Shown: positions 30,316 through 39,968 of the stretch, in pieces
Numbering within the stretch: the first letter of the stretch is position 1
Layout of the letters: each line of letters starts with the position of its first letter
Assembly (NCBI RefSeq): GCF_000014225.1
Contig: NC_008228.1
Span: forward strand, 1,922,001-1,986,000
Length of the DNA: 64,000 bases
DNA from: Paraglaciecola sp. T6c
Lineage (GTDB): Bacteria > Pseudomonadota > Gammaproteobacteria > Enterobacterales > Alteromonadaceae
Direction of reading: 5' to 3'
Program-made: the position numbers and the translations under genes
The notes under the pieces: model-generated
The model's input: only the letters and a program-made list of their open reading frames with translations
Databases searched by the model: none
What the model was told of the DNA's origin: nothing

Positions 30316-30699
30316 ATGAAATTATCTGAGCAAGAATGGCGTGAAAAACTCAGTGATGAAGAATTTAGGGTGACGCGCCAAAAAGGCACTGAACGCCCTT
30401 TCACTGGAGAGCTGTTAGATAACAACGCGCTCGGAGATTATGTATGTCGTTGCTGCGGTGAGAAGTTGTTTGACGCCCAAGACAAATTTGATGCGGGCTG
30501 TGGTTGGCCGTCGTTTTCGGCGCAAAGTGCTGATGGAAACGTCGAGTTTCAACAAGACAACAGCCATGGCATGCAGCGTATCGAGATCGTGTGTAAAAAC
30601 TGTGATGCGCATTTAGGTCATGTGTTTAGCGATGGACCCGCCCCAACGGGACAACGGTTTTGTGTCAACTCTGTGTCTTTGGCCTTCAATAAAACCTAG
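30316..30699 (+). CDS. msrB: Peptide-methionine (R)-S-oxide reductase
   Basis: MsrB (127 residues) repairs the R form of methionine sulphoxide. Two zinc-binding Cys pairs are visible (CRCC and CKNC), together with GCGWPSF, HLGHVF and the catalytic-Cys motif RFCVNSVSL near the C-terminus. In E. coli msrB (yeaA) is directly divergent from gapA; here the malQ-glgB-glgX genes lie between them. The start has a TGAGG ribosome binding site. It may be transcribed with the glycogen genes or from its own promoter in the 128-base gap. Confidence 0.95.
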   Translation: MKLSEQEWREKLSDEEFRVTRQKGTERPFTGELLDNNALGDYVCRCCGEKLFDAQDKFDAGCGWPSFSAQSADGNVEFQQDNSHGMQRIEIVCKNCDAHLGHVFSDGPAPTGQRFCVNSVSLAFNKT

Positions 30700-30833
30700 A
30701 AATAACGACTTTTGCTCGCTCTGTTGAATAAAACACCCTCTAATTTGATAAAACTGAAAAAAAATAAATTTTTTTAATGAAAGTTTTTTTCAGATGTTGG
30801 TTGTTTTTTGTACACCTTGGCTCTTTGATATGT

Positions 30834-31619
30834 TCAAAGTGAAAATACACGGTCGTCAATTTCTTCTTTATATTGCTCTGCTTTGTCTTCGAGCGACGTT
30901 ATGTCGCTTGAGGCAGGCAGGGCATTTCTAATGTCAGTCAAGCTGATATTTTCCACTTTGAACTCATGAGCTAAGTACGCCCATACGTAGGCCTCAGGGT
31001 AATTTTCTTGTTTTAGGTTAATGGTACTCAGGCTCACGAAGATATTGGTATCAATATCTTGCTCTTCCGTATAAAGCGCTAATGCCTTATATAAAGCGCC
31101 TTTGGCCTTCTCTAAATCAAATTTCACATAATAAGAGGCTAAGCCTAATTGCAGACTCGCGGTATTTAATTTGCCTTGTTTTTCAAGTGCTAAGAAGTGG
31201 GTTAACGCGTCTTGTTTACCAAAGCGCGACCAGTGATAAAGCAATAAATGTGGCTCTTTTGAATTACGCGTCTTGCGTACTAACCGATTCAACTCACGCT
31301 CCGCATTGACTGCGGCTTGCCTGCGCTTAGTTTGCTTTTCTACCTGAACGATATGTTCAATTTGCGCAGCTTTATTGATACACACTTTGTACTTTTCAAA
31401 GTCTTCAAGCAAGTAATAGTCAAGCAGTTCGCTAGGTGACTGCTGGTAAGCGTACCTATGCTTAATGATTCGGCTCTTCTCCGCTAAGCACCACCCATCA
31501 GGATTAAGGTCATCACAGAATTCAGAGTGCTCTTCACAAATTTTTGTGGCTGTCATAGGGAACAGCATGTCGCATCCCGAGAGGGCGAAAATAGAAAGTA
31601 GGATGCCAGTGATCCGCAT
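30834..31619 (-). CDS. Putative lipoprotein with TPR-like region (DUF2989-type)
   Basis: A 261-residue predicted lipoprotein. The ATG at 31619 follows an AAGGGA site and gives a signal peptide with lipobox LSGC (Cys about residue 16); the longer frame from 31736 would hide this. After the lipobox comes a Cys-containing stretch (KICEEHSEFCDDLNPDGWC), then a charged region and helical repeats resembling Sel1/TPR (about 130-230). The pattern matches my memory of DUF2989 lipoproteins of Alteromonadales and Shewanella; a profile search should confirm. Function unknown. It is divergent from the long GAPDH gene. Confidence 0.75.
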   Translation of the reverse strand: MRITGILLSIFALSGCDMLFPMTATKICEEHSEFCDDLNPDGWCLAEKSRIIKHRYAYQQSPSELLDYYLLEDFEKYKVCINKAAQIEHIVQVEKQTKRRQAAVNAERELNRLVRKTRNSKEPHLLLYHWSRFGKQDALTHFLALEKQGKLNTASLQLGLASYYVKFDLEKAKGALYKALALYTEEQDIDTNIFVSLSTINLKQENYPEAYVWAYLAHEFKVENISLTDIRNALPASSDITSLEDKAEQYKEEIDDRVFSL

Positions 31620-31806
31620 AAATTCCCTTGTAGTTAAATTACCAATATATTGCCATTTTATACGACAAATTACTGAATTAAGTAAATTTTCAACAATTTG
31701 GCGCAAACAGTCCCTTTGATTAGAATAACGGCCCATTTTGCTTTATCCAAGCAATCTCGTCGCTTTTTATGAGCCAACTTACGTTTTTTGAGAGTTTTTA
31801 AAGATC

Positions 31807-33267
31807 ATGAATCAACAATCTGAACAAGCATTAATGAGCAGTTGGCAAGAACGTCAAGAGTACGCAGAGCGTATGTTGCCGTTATTGGGAAATTTGTATC
31901 GCAATAAAGCCATTGAAATATCAATATATGGTCGTCCTATGTTAGGCGCATCTACCATTGATATTATTAAGGCGCATCGCACGGTTCGTCTGAAAGAAGG
32001 CACTAAACTGCGCCTACGAGAAAGTTGGCCCTTACTGGAGGAGTTAAGCAAATTACCTCTCGCGCCAGCACAGATTGATCTTGGAAAACTCGCCTACGCG
32101 TTTCATTTTAAAGATGAACACAAGGGTAAGAGCATTGAACAATATTTGCGCGAAGAACTGGCCGACATCCTAGATGTGGACGACAGTCACTCTGCACAAG
32201 ATGTGGTGTTGTATGGCTTTGGTCGTATAGGTCGTTTGTTAGCGCGCTTGCTCATAGAGCGCCAGGGCAAAACTAACAAGCTGCGTTTAAGAGCAATTGT
32301 GGTGCGAGGCGGTAAAGAAGGCGACCTAGAGAAACGGGCAAGCTTGCTACGCAGAGACTCAGTGCATGGACCGTTTAATGGCAGTATCACTGTAGATACC
32401 GAGCGTAATGCGATTAAAGCCAATGGCTCATACATTCAAGTCATCTATGCCAACTCGCCAAGTGAAGTCGATTACAGCCAGTACGGTATTGAAAACGCTA
32501 TCGTGGTGGATAACACCGGTATGTGGCGTGATGAAGCAGGTCTTGGCCAGCATTTAACCTCAAAAGGTGTGAAAAAAGTGCTGTTAACAGCACCGGGTAA
32601 AGGCGCTATTAAAAATATCGTTTATGGCGTAAATCAAAACGATATTCAATCCCAAGATACTATTTTGTCAGCCGCTAGTTGTACTACCAACGCCATCACG
32701 CCTGTTTTAAAAGCGTTAGATGAAGAATATGGTATTAACGGTGGTCATGTTGAAACAGTGCATTCATTCACTAATGACCAAAACCTGATTGATAATTTCC
32801 ACAAAGCGGATCGCCGTGGACGCAGTGCAGCGCTGAATATGGTGATCACAGAAACGGGTGCTGCAAGTGCCGTTGCCAAAGCCTATCCGCAGCTTGAAGG
32901 TAAGCTCACAGGCAGCTCAATACGCGTACCTACTCCAAATGTATCCTTAGCTATTTTGAATTTACACTTATCGAAGGAAACCGACAAAGCGCAAATAAAT
33001 GAATTTTTGCGCGATGTTTCGTTATTTTCACCGTTACAAAACCAAGTGGATTACACCAGCTCGAAAGAGATAGTGTCGACTGATTTGGTCGGCTCTCGTG
33101 CCGCGTCTGTGGTTGATTCTCAAGCAACGATCGTGGCGGGTAATAGAGCCACCTTATACGTATGGTACGACAACGAATTTGGTTACAGCTGCCAAGTTCT
33201 GCGCGTTGTTCAGGATATGGCAGGTTTGCATTACCCAAGTTTGCCGAAGGTAAAATTGGCTGTTTAA
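31807..33267 (+). CDS. Long glyceraldehyde-3-phosphate dehydrogenase-like protein
   Basis: A 486-residue GAPDH paralogue with an N-terminal extension of about 130 residues absent from GapA. The catalytic part begins at VVLYGFGRIGRLLARLL (about residue 133), has the active site SAASCTTNAITP (Cys about 292) and ends WYDNEFGYSCQVLRV. The NAD region and catalytic Cys are intact, so it should be active. The long type resembles the GAPDH-like proteins annotated in Pseudomonas and other marine gammaproteobacteria, whose role (gluconeogenic, or another aldehyde phosphate) is unclear. The extension is helical, with no motif I recognise. A poor ribosome binding site precedes the ATG. Confidence 0.88.
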   Translation: MNQQSEQALMSSWQERQEYAERMLPLLGNLYRNKAIEISIYGRPMLGASTIDIIKAHRTVRLKEGTKLRLRESWPLLEELSKLPLAPAQIDLGKLAYAFHFKDEHKGKSIEQYLREELADILDVDDSHSAQDVVLYGFGRIGRLLARLLIERQGKTNKLRLRAIVVRGGKEGDLEKRASLLRRDSVHGPFNGSITVDTERNAIKANGSYIQVIYANSPSEVDYSQYGIENAIVVDNTGMWRDEAGLGQHLTSKGVKKVLLTAPGKGAIKNIVYGVNQNDIQSQDTILSAASCTTNAITPVLKALDEEYGINGGHVETVHSFTNDQNLIDNFHKADRRGRSAALNMVITETGAASAVAKAYPQLEGKLTGSSIRVPTPNVSLAILNLHLSKETDKAQINEFLRDVSLFSPLQNQVDYTSSKEIVSTDLVGSRAASVVDSQATIVAGNRATLYVWYDNEFGYSCQVLRVVQDMAGLHYPSLPKVKLAV

Positions 33268-33559
33268 AGCCGAATGTAAAGTTCAATGCAAAGTGATTAT
33301 TGAGCTAATACACATCGAGTTTCTGAGTGGGCGTGTTACTTTCTTGTTTAGGTAGCGCGCCTTTTTTGTTGGCTGAATGTTGTTGCTTAAATGCACAAAT
33401 TTTCCTGATAACTCAAACTGCCTGCTCACCCAGTAATGAAGGGGAGTATGCGGCTGTGTAAAATGTTGCAAATCTCCTATACAAAAAGCAGTGCATCCTT
33501 GGCTTTTTAGTCTGACAATATGCTAAATTGACCGCGGTTAAATTAGATGGACAGTAAAT

Positions 33560-34687
33560 GTGAGAATTAGTAGCAATTTTGACAGTGGTAATATTCGCGT
33601 TATATCAGCACAGAACGAAAGCGACATTAAACTCGCTATCAACAAAGACAATCAGTCTGACTTTTATCAGTGGTTTCATTTCAAATTAGATACCCGCCCT
33701 TGGATATCCCATCGTCTCACCATTACCGATCTTGAACATTCAGCTTATCCTGAAGGCTGGAAAAACTACCAAGCCGTAGCGTCTTACGACAGACAAGAGT
33801 GGTTTCGAGTTGAAACTGAGTTTGACGGTGACAACCTCGTTATCGAACATACACCCGAACAAGGCCAAATGTACTTTGCGTATTTCGCGCCTTATGGTTA
33901 TGAGCGCCATCTAGATTTATTAGCTTGGGCGCAAACCAACGCTTTATGTGAAGAGACATTTCTTGGTAATACCCTAGATGGACGAGACATGTCTATGTTA
34001 ACCATAGGTGAGCCGGGTGAAGGTAAGAAAGCAATTTGGATCACAGCTCGTCAGCACCCTGGCGAAACGATGGCGCAGTGGCTAGTAGAAGGTCTGCTAG
34101 AGCGCTTATTGGACGAAGACGATGGCCTTGCTCGCTTGTTGTTAGATAAAGCTGTTTTTTATGTTGTACCAAATATGAATCCTGATGGCGCAGCTCGTGG
34201 GCATTTACGTACCAATGCAAAAGGGGTAAATTTAAATCGTGAATGGGCCACGCCTAGCATGGAAAATAGCCCAGAAGTCTTTTTAGTGACTGAAAAAATG
34301 CAGCAAACTGGCGTTGATTTGTTTTTAGATATGCACGGTGATGAGGCTCTGCCTTATAACTTTGTAGCCGGTAGTGAAGGGAATCCTAACTACGATGGAC
34401 GGATTGCTCAGTTAGAATCGTCATTCAAAAATGCACTACTCACGGCAACGCCTGAATTTCAAGATGTGTTCGGCTACGACAAAGATGAGCCAGGTAAAGC
34501 GAATATGACCGTTGCAACCAATGCAATCGCTCATGCGTTTTCTTGCTTGGCGTATACCTTAGAAATGCCTTTCAAAGACAACATAGAAATACCGGATACA
34601 GCCTATGGCTGGTCCCCAATTCGTTGTAAGCAACTGGGCCAAGATGTGCTTGTTGCCATACGCGCTGTGGTAGATGAATTGCGCTAG
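33560..34687 (+). CDS. M14-family zinc carboxypeptidase (cytosolic carboxypeptidase type)
   Basis: A 375-residue metallocarboxypeptidase of the Nna1/cytosolic carboxypeptidase branch of M14. The N-terminal beta domain (about 1-115; FYQWFHFKLD, MYFAYFAPYGYERH) is characteristic of this branch. Zinc ligands are the HPGE pair (RQHPGETMAQW, about 165) and the His in DMHGDEALPYNF; substrate-binding NMNPDGAARGHLRTN and NLNREW are present, and the catalytic Glu lies in YTLEMPFK. There is no signal peptide, so it is cytoplasmic. The start is a GTG at 33560; ATGs nearby are out of frame or closed. Bacterial substrates are unknown. A hairpin spans the stop codon. Confidence 0.88.
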   Translation: MRISSNFDSGNIRVISAQNESDIKLAINKDNQSDFYQWFHFKLDTRPWISHRLTITDLEHSAYPEGWKNYQAVASYDRQEWFRVETEFDGDNLVIEHTPEQGQMYFAYFAPYGYERHLDLLAWAQTNALCEETFLGNTLDGRDMSMLTIGEPGEGKKAIWITARQHPGETMAQWLVEGLLERLLDEDDGLARLLLDKAVFYVVPNMNPDGAARGHLRTNAKGVNLNREWATPSMENSPEVFLVTEKMQQTGVDLFLDMHGDEALPYNFVAGSEGNPNYDGRIAQLESSFKNALLTATPEFQDVFGYDKDEPGKANMTVATNAIAHAFSCLAYTLEMPFKDNIEIPDTAYGWSPIRCKQLGQDVLVAIRAVVDELR

Positions 34688-34699
34688 CAGTTCATCTAC
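34670..34699 (+). other. Hairpin spanning the M14 carboxypeptidase stop codon
   Basis: GTAGATGAA (34670-34678) pairs with TTCATCTAC (34691-34699); the TAG stop is in the 12-base loop. A short T run (TTTTA) follows at a distance of three bases, so weak termination is possible. Confidence 0.45.
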
Positions 34700-34774
34700 A
34701 CGTTTTACCATTAGGCTTAACATTACAAAATAAAATAATAACGATTAAAAACAAAATAAAGTAAGGGGAACAGT

Positions 34775-36448
34775 GTGGAAGGCTTTCATGACTTATTGAA
34801 GATGCTAGATGGAATGCTTGGGGGCGCTTGGTGGTTTCCTTATGTGTTACTTGGAACAGGTTTATTTTTTACGATTTATTTAAAGTTTCCGCAAGTGCGC
34901 TTTTTTAAGCACGCTTGGCTGGTCGTAACAGGGAAATACGATAAAAAGGGCTCTGAGGGTGACACCACTCACTTTCGTGCATTAACGACGGCATTATCGG
35001 GAACCGTAGGCACGGGTAACATTGGCGGTGTGGCATTTGCTATTTTCTTAGGTGGACCAGCTGCGCTCTTTTGGATGTGGGCGACCGCGTTTTTCGGTAT
35101 GACCACCAAGTTTGTCGAGGTGACGTTATCCCATAAATATAGGGTCAAAACTGCCGATGGAACCATGGCGGGTGGCCCCATGTATTACATGGACAGACGT
35201 CTTAATATGAAATGGTTGGCTGTTGCCTTCGCAATTGCAACCGTTATCAGCTCGTTCGGCACAGGTAACCTTCCTCAAAGTAACAACATAGCGGCCAGTA
35301 TAGAGTCGACCTTTGGCTTCGACCCTTTAGTGGTAGGAAGCATACTAGGCATTTTGCTTGGCTTGGTTATTTTAGGTGGCATTACGCGCATTGCAGCGGT
35401 GACCTCTAAAATTGTGCCCCTTATGGCATTAATATACCTAGTGGGCGCCTTAGCTGTCATTTTTGCCAATCTAGAAAATATCGGCCCTGCGTTCGCCTCG
35501 GTCATTGGCGATGTGTTTACTGGTTCAGCGGCAACGGGCGGCTTTTTAGGCGCAACGATTGCTTATGCATTTAACCGAGGCGTTAACCGTGGTTTGTTCT
35601 CAAACGAGGCGGGTCAAGGTTCAGCACCCATTGCCCATGCCGCGGCTAAAACAGATGAGCCAGTATCAGAAGGTATGGTGTCTATTTTAGAGCCATTCAT
35701 CGACACCATTATTATTTGTACGATCACCGGTTTGGTTATTCTGTCTTCAGGGGTGTGGAAAGAAAAACACCAAAACGTGTTTGACCGCAGTGACATGATG
35801 ATTGTTGCGGGCGCTTATTCGGATACCGACGATAACGACAGACAAGCGCTTTACGCTTACATCAATGATCTTGATACCTCAACTGTGGCGCCTTATAACG
35901 GCGACATACAGATAGTAAACGGTAAATCAATTAGCACAGGTTATACCTTGCTCAACGCGCGCTCTGTCGCAGAAAATGTGAAATTTACCTTTGGTGAAGA
36001 TGAAGATTTGTTTACCGGTAAACTCAAAGTGGTTGACGGTAACCTAATTAAAGACAATATCGTGGTCTCAGGTAAGTCTTTAATTCACTCGGCAAGTTTA
36101 ACGGCGCTGGCGTTTACCAAAGGCTTTTTTGGTGAGTCAGGCAAATACATCGTTTCCATTGGTTTATTGCTGTTCGCGTTTTCAACCGCAATAGCTTGGT
36201 CATATTACGGCGACAGGGCAATGACTTATTTGTTAGGGCCGCGCTCAGTCATGCCTTATCGCGTAGTGTACGTGTTTGCGTTCGTTTGGGCCGCAGTATC
36301 AGATACCACTCTAGTGTGGACGTTGTCGGCAGTGGCTATTGTGGTGATGACATTGCCTAACTTATTAGGCATATTTTTGCTGCGCAAAGAAATGAAAGAA
36401 TCAGTCAATGAATATTGGGATGATTTTAATAAAGAACACAAGTCCTAG
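34775..36448 (+). CDS. AGCS-family sodium:alanine/glycine symporter with large insert
   Basis: A 557-residue amino-acid:sodium symporter of the alanine/glycine:cation family. Family motifs are clear: [21 protein letters not shown]-like [41 protein letters not shown], and [25 protein letters not shown]. About ten hydrophobic helices are seen. Usual members have about 450-480 residues; here an insert of about 110 hydrophilic residues (328-438) separates helix [16 protein letters not shown]-like region from the conserved [16 protein letters not shown] segment. The start is GTG at 34775 after GGGGAA. A weak terminator hairpin follows. Confidence 0.9.
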   Translation: MEGFHDLLKMLDGMLGGAWWFPYVLLGTGLFFTIYLKFPQVRFFKHAWLVVTGKYDKKGSEGDTTHFRALTTALSGTVGTGNIGGVAFAIFLGGPAALFWMWATAFFGMTTKFVEVTLSHKYRVKTADGTMAGGPMYYMDRRLNMKWLAVAFAIATVISSFGTGNLPQSNNIAASIESTFGFDPLVVGSILGILLGLVILGGITRIAAVTSKIVPLMALIYLVGALAVIFANLENIGPAFASVIGDVFTGSAATGGFLGATIAYAFNRGVNRGLFSNEAGQGSAPIAHAAAKTDEPVSEGMVSILEPFIDTIIICTITGLVILSSGVWKEKHQNVFDRSDMMIVAGAYSDTDDNDRQALYAYINDLDTSTVAPYNGDIQIVNGKSISTGYTLLNARSVAENVKFTFGEDEDLFTGKLKVVDGNLIKDNIVVSGKSLIHSASLTALAFTKGFFGESGKYIVSIGLLLFAFSTAIAWSYYGDRAMTYLLGPRSVMPYRVVYVFAFVWAAVSDTTLVWTLSAVAIVVMTLPNLLGIFLLRKEMKESVNEYWDDFNKEHKS

Positions 36449-36466
36449 TCACGGTATCCATAAATT

Positions 36467-36488
36467 AAGCGCGGCACAGTCCGCGCTT
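36467..36488 (+). terminator. Weak terminator hairpin after the AGCS symporter gene
   Basis: AAGCGCGG (36467-36474) pairs with CCGCGCTT (36481-36488), 6-base loop, but only three T follow in total. Confidence 0.5.
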
Positions 36489-36542
36489 TCGTGATCTAGT
36501 GTCAAGGTGAAATTGTTAACCGTATTAGTAGTGGAGTAAAAA

Positions 36543-36869
36543 ATGGCGTTAATTGATTGCCCATCGTGCAATAAGAAAATCTCTGACAAAACCGAAGAAT
36601 GCAATCACTGCGGTTTCGCCATGGGGCATGCGAGCGATGAAGATATTGCCCGCAAACGCAATTTACAAAAGTACCTGAAATCACAAAAAATCCAAACCCA
36701 GTCAATGATAGCCATGCTGATGTTTGTCTCAGGGTTTGGATTTATGTATTGGGGCGGAGCTGCTCCAGGTGAAGTGCAATATAATATTGCTGTGGGTGTC
36801 GCGATTATCGGTTTTGTTTGGTACATCATCAATCGTGTGCGTCTCGTTTTTGTTAAGAAGTCTAATTAA
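36543..36869 (+). CDS. Zinc-ribbon membrane protein of unknown function
   Basis: A 108-residue protein with an N-terminal zinc ribbon (CPSC at 6-9 and CNHC at 20-23), a charged linker and two predicted membrane helices (about 54-72 and 80-98) ending with a basic tail. I do not recognise a named family. The stop overlaps the next start by one base (TAATG), so it is probably translationally coupled to the YeaC gene and the DUF349 gene after it. The start has a GGAG site. Confidence 0.8.
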   Translation: MALIDCPSCNKKISDKTEECNHCGFAMGHASDEDIARKRNLQKYLKSQKIQTQSMIAMLMFVSGFGFMYWGGAAPGEVQYNIAVGVAIIGFVWYIINRVRLVFVKKSN

Positions 36870-37150
36870 TGAACCCAGAAATGTTACTGAAATCGATGAC
36901 CCCAGAGGTTTATCAAAAATTGTTGCAAGCGGTGGAAACCGGTAAGTGGCTTGATGGCAACCCGTTAACAGAAGGGCAACGAGAAACGACTATGCAAGCT
37001 GTTATGTTGTATCAAGCGAAAATCCTTAAGTCAGATCAACATATGACTGTTGGGGCTAACGGCGAAATAGTGCAAAAAAGCCGTCAGCAATTTAAGCAAG
37101 AGCTAAATGATAAAAACACCATAGCGCGGTTCACCGAAAATGATATTTAA
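36869..37150 (+). CDS. yeaC: YeaC family protein (DUF1315)
   Basis: A 93-residue cytoplasmic protein matching E. coli YeaC (90 residues): SMTPEVYQKLLQAVETGKW, LTEGQRETTMQAVMLYQA, and HMTVGANGEIVQKSRQQFK. YeaC lies next to msrB-gapA in E. coli; here it is about 6 kb from msrB, in a different operon. It overlaps the upstream zinc-ribbon gene by one base and the downstream DUF349 gene by 11 bases. Function is not known. Confidence 0.88.
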   Translation: MNPEMLLKSMTPEVYQKLLQAVETGKWLDGNPLTEGQRETTMQAVMLYQAKILKSDQHMTVGANGEIVQKSRQQFKQELNDKNTIARFTENDI

Positions 37151-39938
37151 AAAACTGTTTCGTCCTAAGCATCAAGATCCAAAACCTGAAGTGAGAGTAG
37201 TCGCTATTGACTCGTTGTCTCCAGACTTGCCAGAACAAAAGTCAATTCTGCATGAATTGGCGTTCAACGATGAAGATGTGAATGTGAGTTTAGCCGCGCT
37301 GACAAAGTTAAATAGCTTCGTGTTGTGGTACAAGATGGCAGAGATAGCCAAAAACGAACGTGTGCTCAAGCGCGCTCAACAAGTCGTTGATAATACACTA
37401 TTTGACGACGATGAGAGCCTATTGAGTAAAGCTCAGAAACGCGAATTTTCCTATGAGTGTAAAAACAGTAAATTGCTCGAGCGCTTGATTAAGCAGCCTT
37501 GGGTGCAGCAAGAGCCTAAATTGGTACTGCATATTTTGTCCGTACTGAATAAACCGCAACTGGCGTTACCTATTCTGTTATCCAGCGATGATGACGTTCT
37601 TCAAAGTGCGCTTCTTGCGTATGCGGACAGTCCAGCAAGCTTACAAAAAATAATCAAAAAAGCTTCTAGTGAAAGCATTAAGTCTCAGGCGCAAGATAAG
37701 TTAAATCAGTTAGCATTTGCCAAAGCCCAACCGATTGAAGTTGAAAAGGGAACGCGTCTCGTTTTGTCTCGCTTGTTAGCGTTAAAAGAGCAGCGTGATT
37801 ACCGAAAGTTGGTGGATACTCGAACCAAACTAAATGACGAATACGTAATTTTTTCAGCACAATTCGATTGCTTATCACAAGAGAAACGCCAAGAGTTTAC
37901 GGCTAAATATACTGATATAATCAATAAGTTAGACATTCTAGATGCAGAATTAGCACCTGTTTATCAGGCGCAGCAGCGCAAACGAGATGTAATAGATGCC
38001 GTGCAGCATGCCACGGCAGATACGCAAGCGATGCTCGTGTGGTTGTCAGATATTTTATCAAGCGATGTATCAAGTGTTACGTTGGCACAAACGGAGCAAG
38101 CACAAACAGAAATTCAGAATCGTATGTCTCGTATTGACACTTTGTTATCGGATGCCAACTTAGCGGGCATGGCCGTGCAAACGAAAGCGCTACAGGCTTT
38201 ACTTGATGCCTTACAAAAACGCCAGCACACGTTCAATCATTTACCTGCATTTCAAGATGCCCTAAAACAAGCGGATTCGTTATTGACGGATTTTGCCCAG
38301 TTGGCCATCCCTTCTCAAGGGGATGATGTGCAAAGTGCTAAATCGATATTGCAGAGCACGACGCAGCATTGGTTTGCGCTACGTGAAGCATATCAAGACA
38401 GTTGGCCTAGAGCGCTTGATCAAAGGTTTACGCAATTACAGAGTACATGGCGCAGTGCAATCAAAACCCTTTCAGCAAGTATTACTCAAGATGTGAACCG
38501 TATCCGCAGTAAAGCTAAGGCCATTGATGTGCTTATCGAACAGGGAAAATACAAAGCGGCCATGGGTCTCTTTTCCAAGGTCACTAAATGGTTTGAAGCG
38601 TTACCTGAACAAGAAAAAGCTCGCAATGAGCGCACACTCGAACAGGTCAGCGCTAAAATAGAGGAATTAAAGTCGTTGCAGGCCTACATCGCCTTGCCGC
38701 GAAAGCCCGCTTTGCTTGAAGAAGCAAAAGCGTTAGTTGATGCTAAATTGCCAGTATCATTGCGGGCAGAGCAGGTGAAAGAGCTGCGTCGACGTTGGAA
38801 TAGTTTGGGTGTGTTGAATACACCTGACGATGATGTGCTCAATAAGCAGTTTGACGCGTTAATTGAACTTGCTTTTGCGCCTTGTCGCGAACACTTTGAA
38901 AAGCAACAGTTGCAGCGCGAAAATAACCTTGCGCAAAAACAGGCTCTGATCAACGAGATTGGCACATTAGCTGAGCATGGTTTATCGGCTGATGCGTTAG
39001 CAAAAGCGATTCAACAGGTGCAGCAGAAGTGGCAAAACGTCGGTGATGTTGATTTCACTGTTAAAACACAAGTGAACAATGCTTATCGTGAAGCCTTGGC
39101 GCCGTTGAAGAAACAAGTCGAAGTGTATTTCAATGAGAATACTGAGATGAAGCAAGCGCTTATCCTGCAAGCACAAGCATTGTCAGCGGTCGAAGATGTT
39201 AATGTCGCTATTGAGCAAGCCAAAGCATTACAAGAAAAGTGGAAACACGTAGGCCAGACCCAACGTAAAGTTGAAAATGCCTTGTGGGATCAATTTCGAA
39301 AAGCCAATGATGTGATTTTTGCTAAGCGCAAAGCGCACAATCAGCTACAGAAGCAGGAAATTAACGCGCAAGTAGCCGCCGCAGCTGACATATTGCAAAA
39401 ATTGCAACAGGCGGTTAATGAAGCCCAAACGTTTGATGAATTGGATGGCACTCACATTTTGCAAACTGAGCTAGAGGCACAATTGGTAGCGATGCCTAAA
39501 GCGTCAAGCTCTGGTTTATTTCGTCGCTTATCCGGGCTTATTGATGAACGACAAACCAAATTGGAGGGGTTGCAGCGCCAATCTAGAGCCCACGGTGTGA
39601 GCGCACTATTTGATATACTAAAGCGCTGGGAAACGCCTGCTTTGCCTGACGATATAGACTCATTGCCTAACCAATGGCAGCAGTCGTTTAAAGCTCTTGG
39701 GCAAAGTGACGTACCTCGTCTTAACTTAACCTTGATGCTAGAAATAGTATGCGATGTCCCTTCGCCACAAGCTGACGAAGCGTTGCGTAAAGAAATACAG
39801 CTGCAATTGATGGCCGATAAACTTCAGCAAGGCGTTGAATATGACAAATCGTCATTACTGAAGTTATGGATACAACATGGCCCTGTCGCAAAACAAGAGC
39901 AGGTGTTGTTATCCCGTGCTCAACGATGCTTTGCTTAG
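37140..39938 (+). CDS. Large DUF349 domain-containing protein
   Basis: A 932-residue soluble, almost wholly helical protein. The N-terminal 200 residues resemble HEAT-like helical repeats. From about residue 440 onward there are several DUF349-like modules marked by repeats such as KELRRRWNSLG, QQVQQKWQNVGDV and ALQEKWKHVGQTQ followed by a W/F-containing helix (LWDQFRKANDVIFAKR). Gln and Ala are abundant and coiled coil is likely in the middle. The start overlaps yeaC by 11 bases. DUF349 proteins have no firmly known role; RNA or ribosome association has been suggested for some, which I cannot test here. Confidence 0.85.
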   Translation: MIFKKLFRPKHQDPKPEVRVVAIDSLSPDLPEQKSILHELAFNDEDVNVSLAALTKLNSFVLWYKMAEIAKNERVLKRAQQVVDNTLFDDDESLLSKAQKREFSYECKNSKLLERLIKQPWVQQEPKLVLHILSVLNKPQLALPILLSSDDDVLQSALLAYADSPASLQKIIKKASSESIKSQAQDKLNQLAFAKAQPIEVEKGTRLVLSRLLALKEQRDYRKLVDTRTKLNDEYVIFSAQFDCLSQEKRQEFTAKYTDIINKLDILDAELAPVYQAQQRKRDVIDAVQHATADTQAMLVWLSDILSSDVSSVTLAQTEQAQTEIQNRMSRIDTLLSDANLAGMAVQTKALQALLDALQKRQHTFNHLPAFQDALKQADSLLTDFAQLAIPSQGDDVQSAKSILQSTTQHWFALREAYQDSWPRALDQRFTQLQSTWRSAIKTLSASITQDVNRIRSKAKAIDVLIEQGKYKAAMGLFSKVTKWFEALPEQEKARNERTLEQVSAKIEELKSLQAYIALPRKPALLEEAKALVDAKLPVSLRAEQVKELRRRWNSLGVLNTPDDDVLNKQFDALIELAFAPCREHFEKQQLQRENNLAQKQALINEIGTLAEHGLSADALAKAIQQVQQKWQNVGDVDFTVKTQVNNAYREALAPLKKQVEVYFNENTEMKQALILQAQALSAVEDVNVAIEQAKALQEKWKHVGQTQRKVENALWDQFRKANDVIFAKRKAHNQLQKQEINAQVAAAADILQKLQQAVNEAQTFDELDGTHILQTELEAQLVAMPKASSSGLFRRLSGLIDERQTKLEGLQRQSRAHGVSALFDILKRWETPALPDDIDSLPNQWQQSFKALGQSDVPRLNLTLMLEIVCDVPSPQADEALRKEIQLQLMADKLQQGVEYDKSSLLKLWIQHGPVAKQEQVLLSRAQRCFA

Positions 39939-39968
39939 TCAAGCGTTATCAACCGTTTACATCTGTTT

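Noticed and set aside
30754-30794. A CTG-A7 / T7-CAG inverted repeat after msrB as a terminator
   Set aside because: The stem is nearly all A-T pairs with a long AT loop, too weak to call confidently.
33330-33370. A T run at about 33361 as a terminator of the long GAPDH gene
   Set aside because: The preceding GC-rich stretch does not form a proper stem.
34688-34774. A glycine riboswitch before the AGCS symporter gene
   Set aside because: Such transporters often have one, but the 87-base gap is AT-rich and lacks the conserved aptamer elements.
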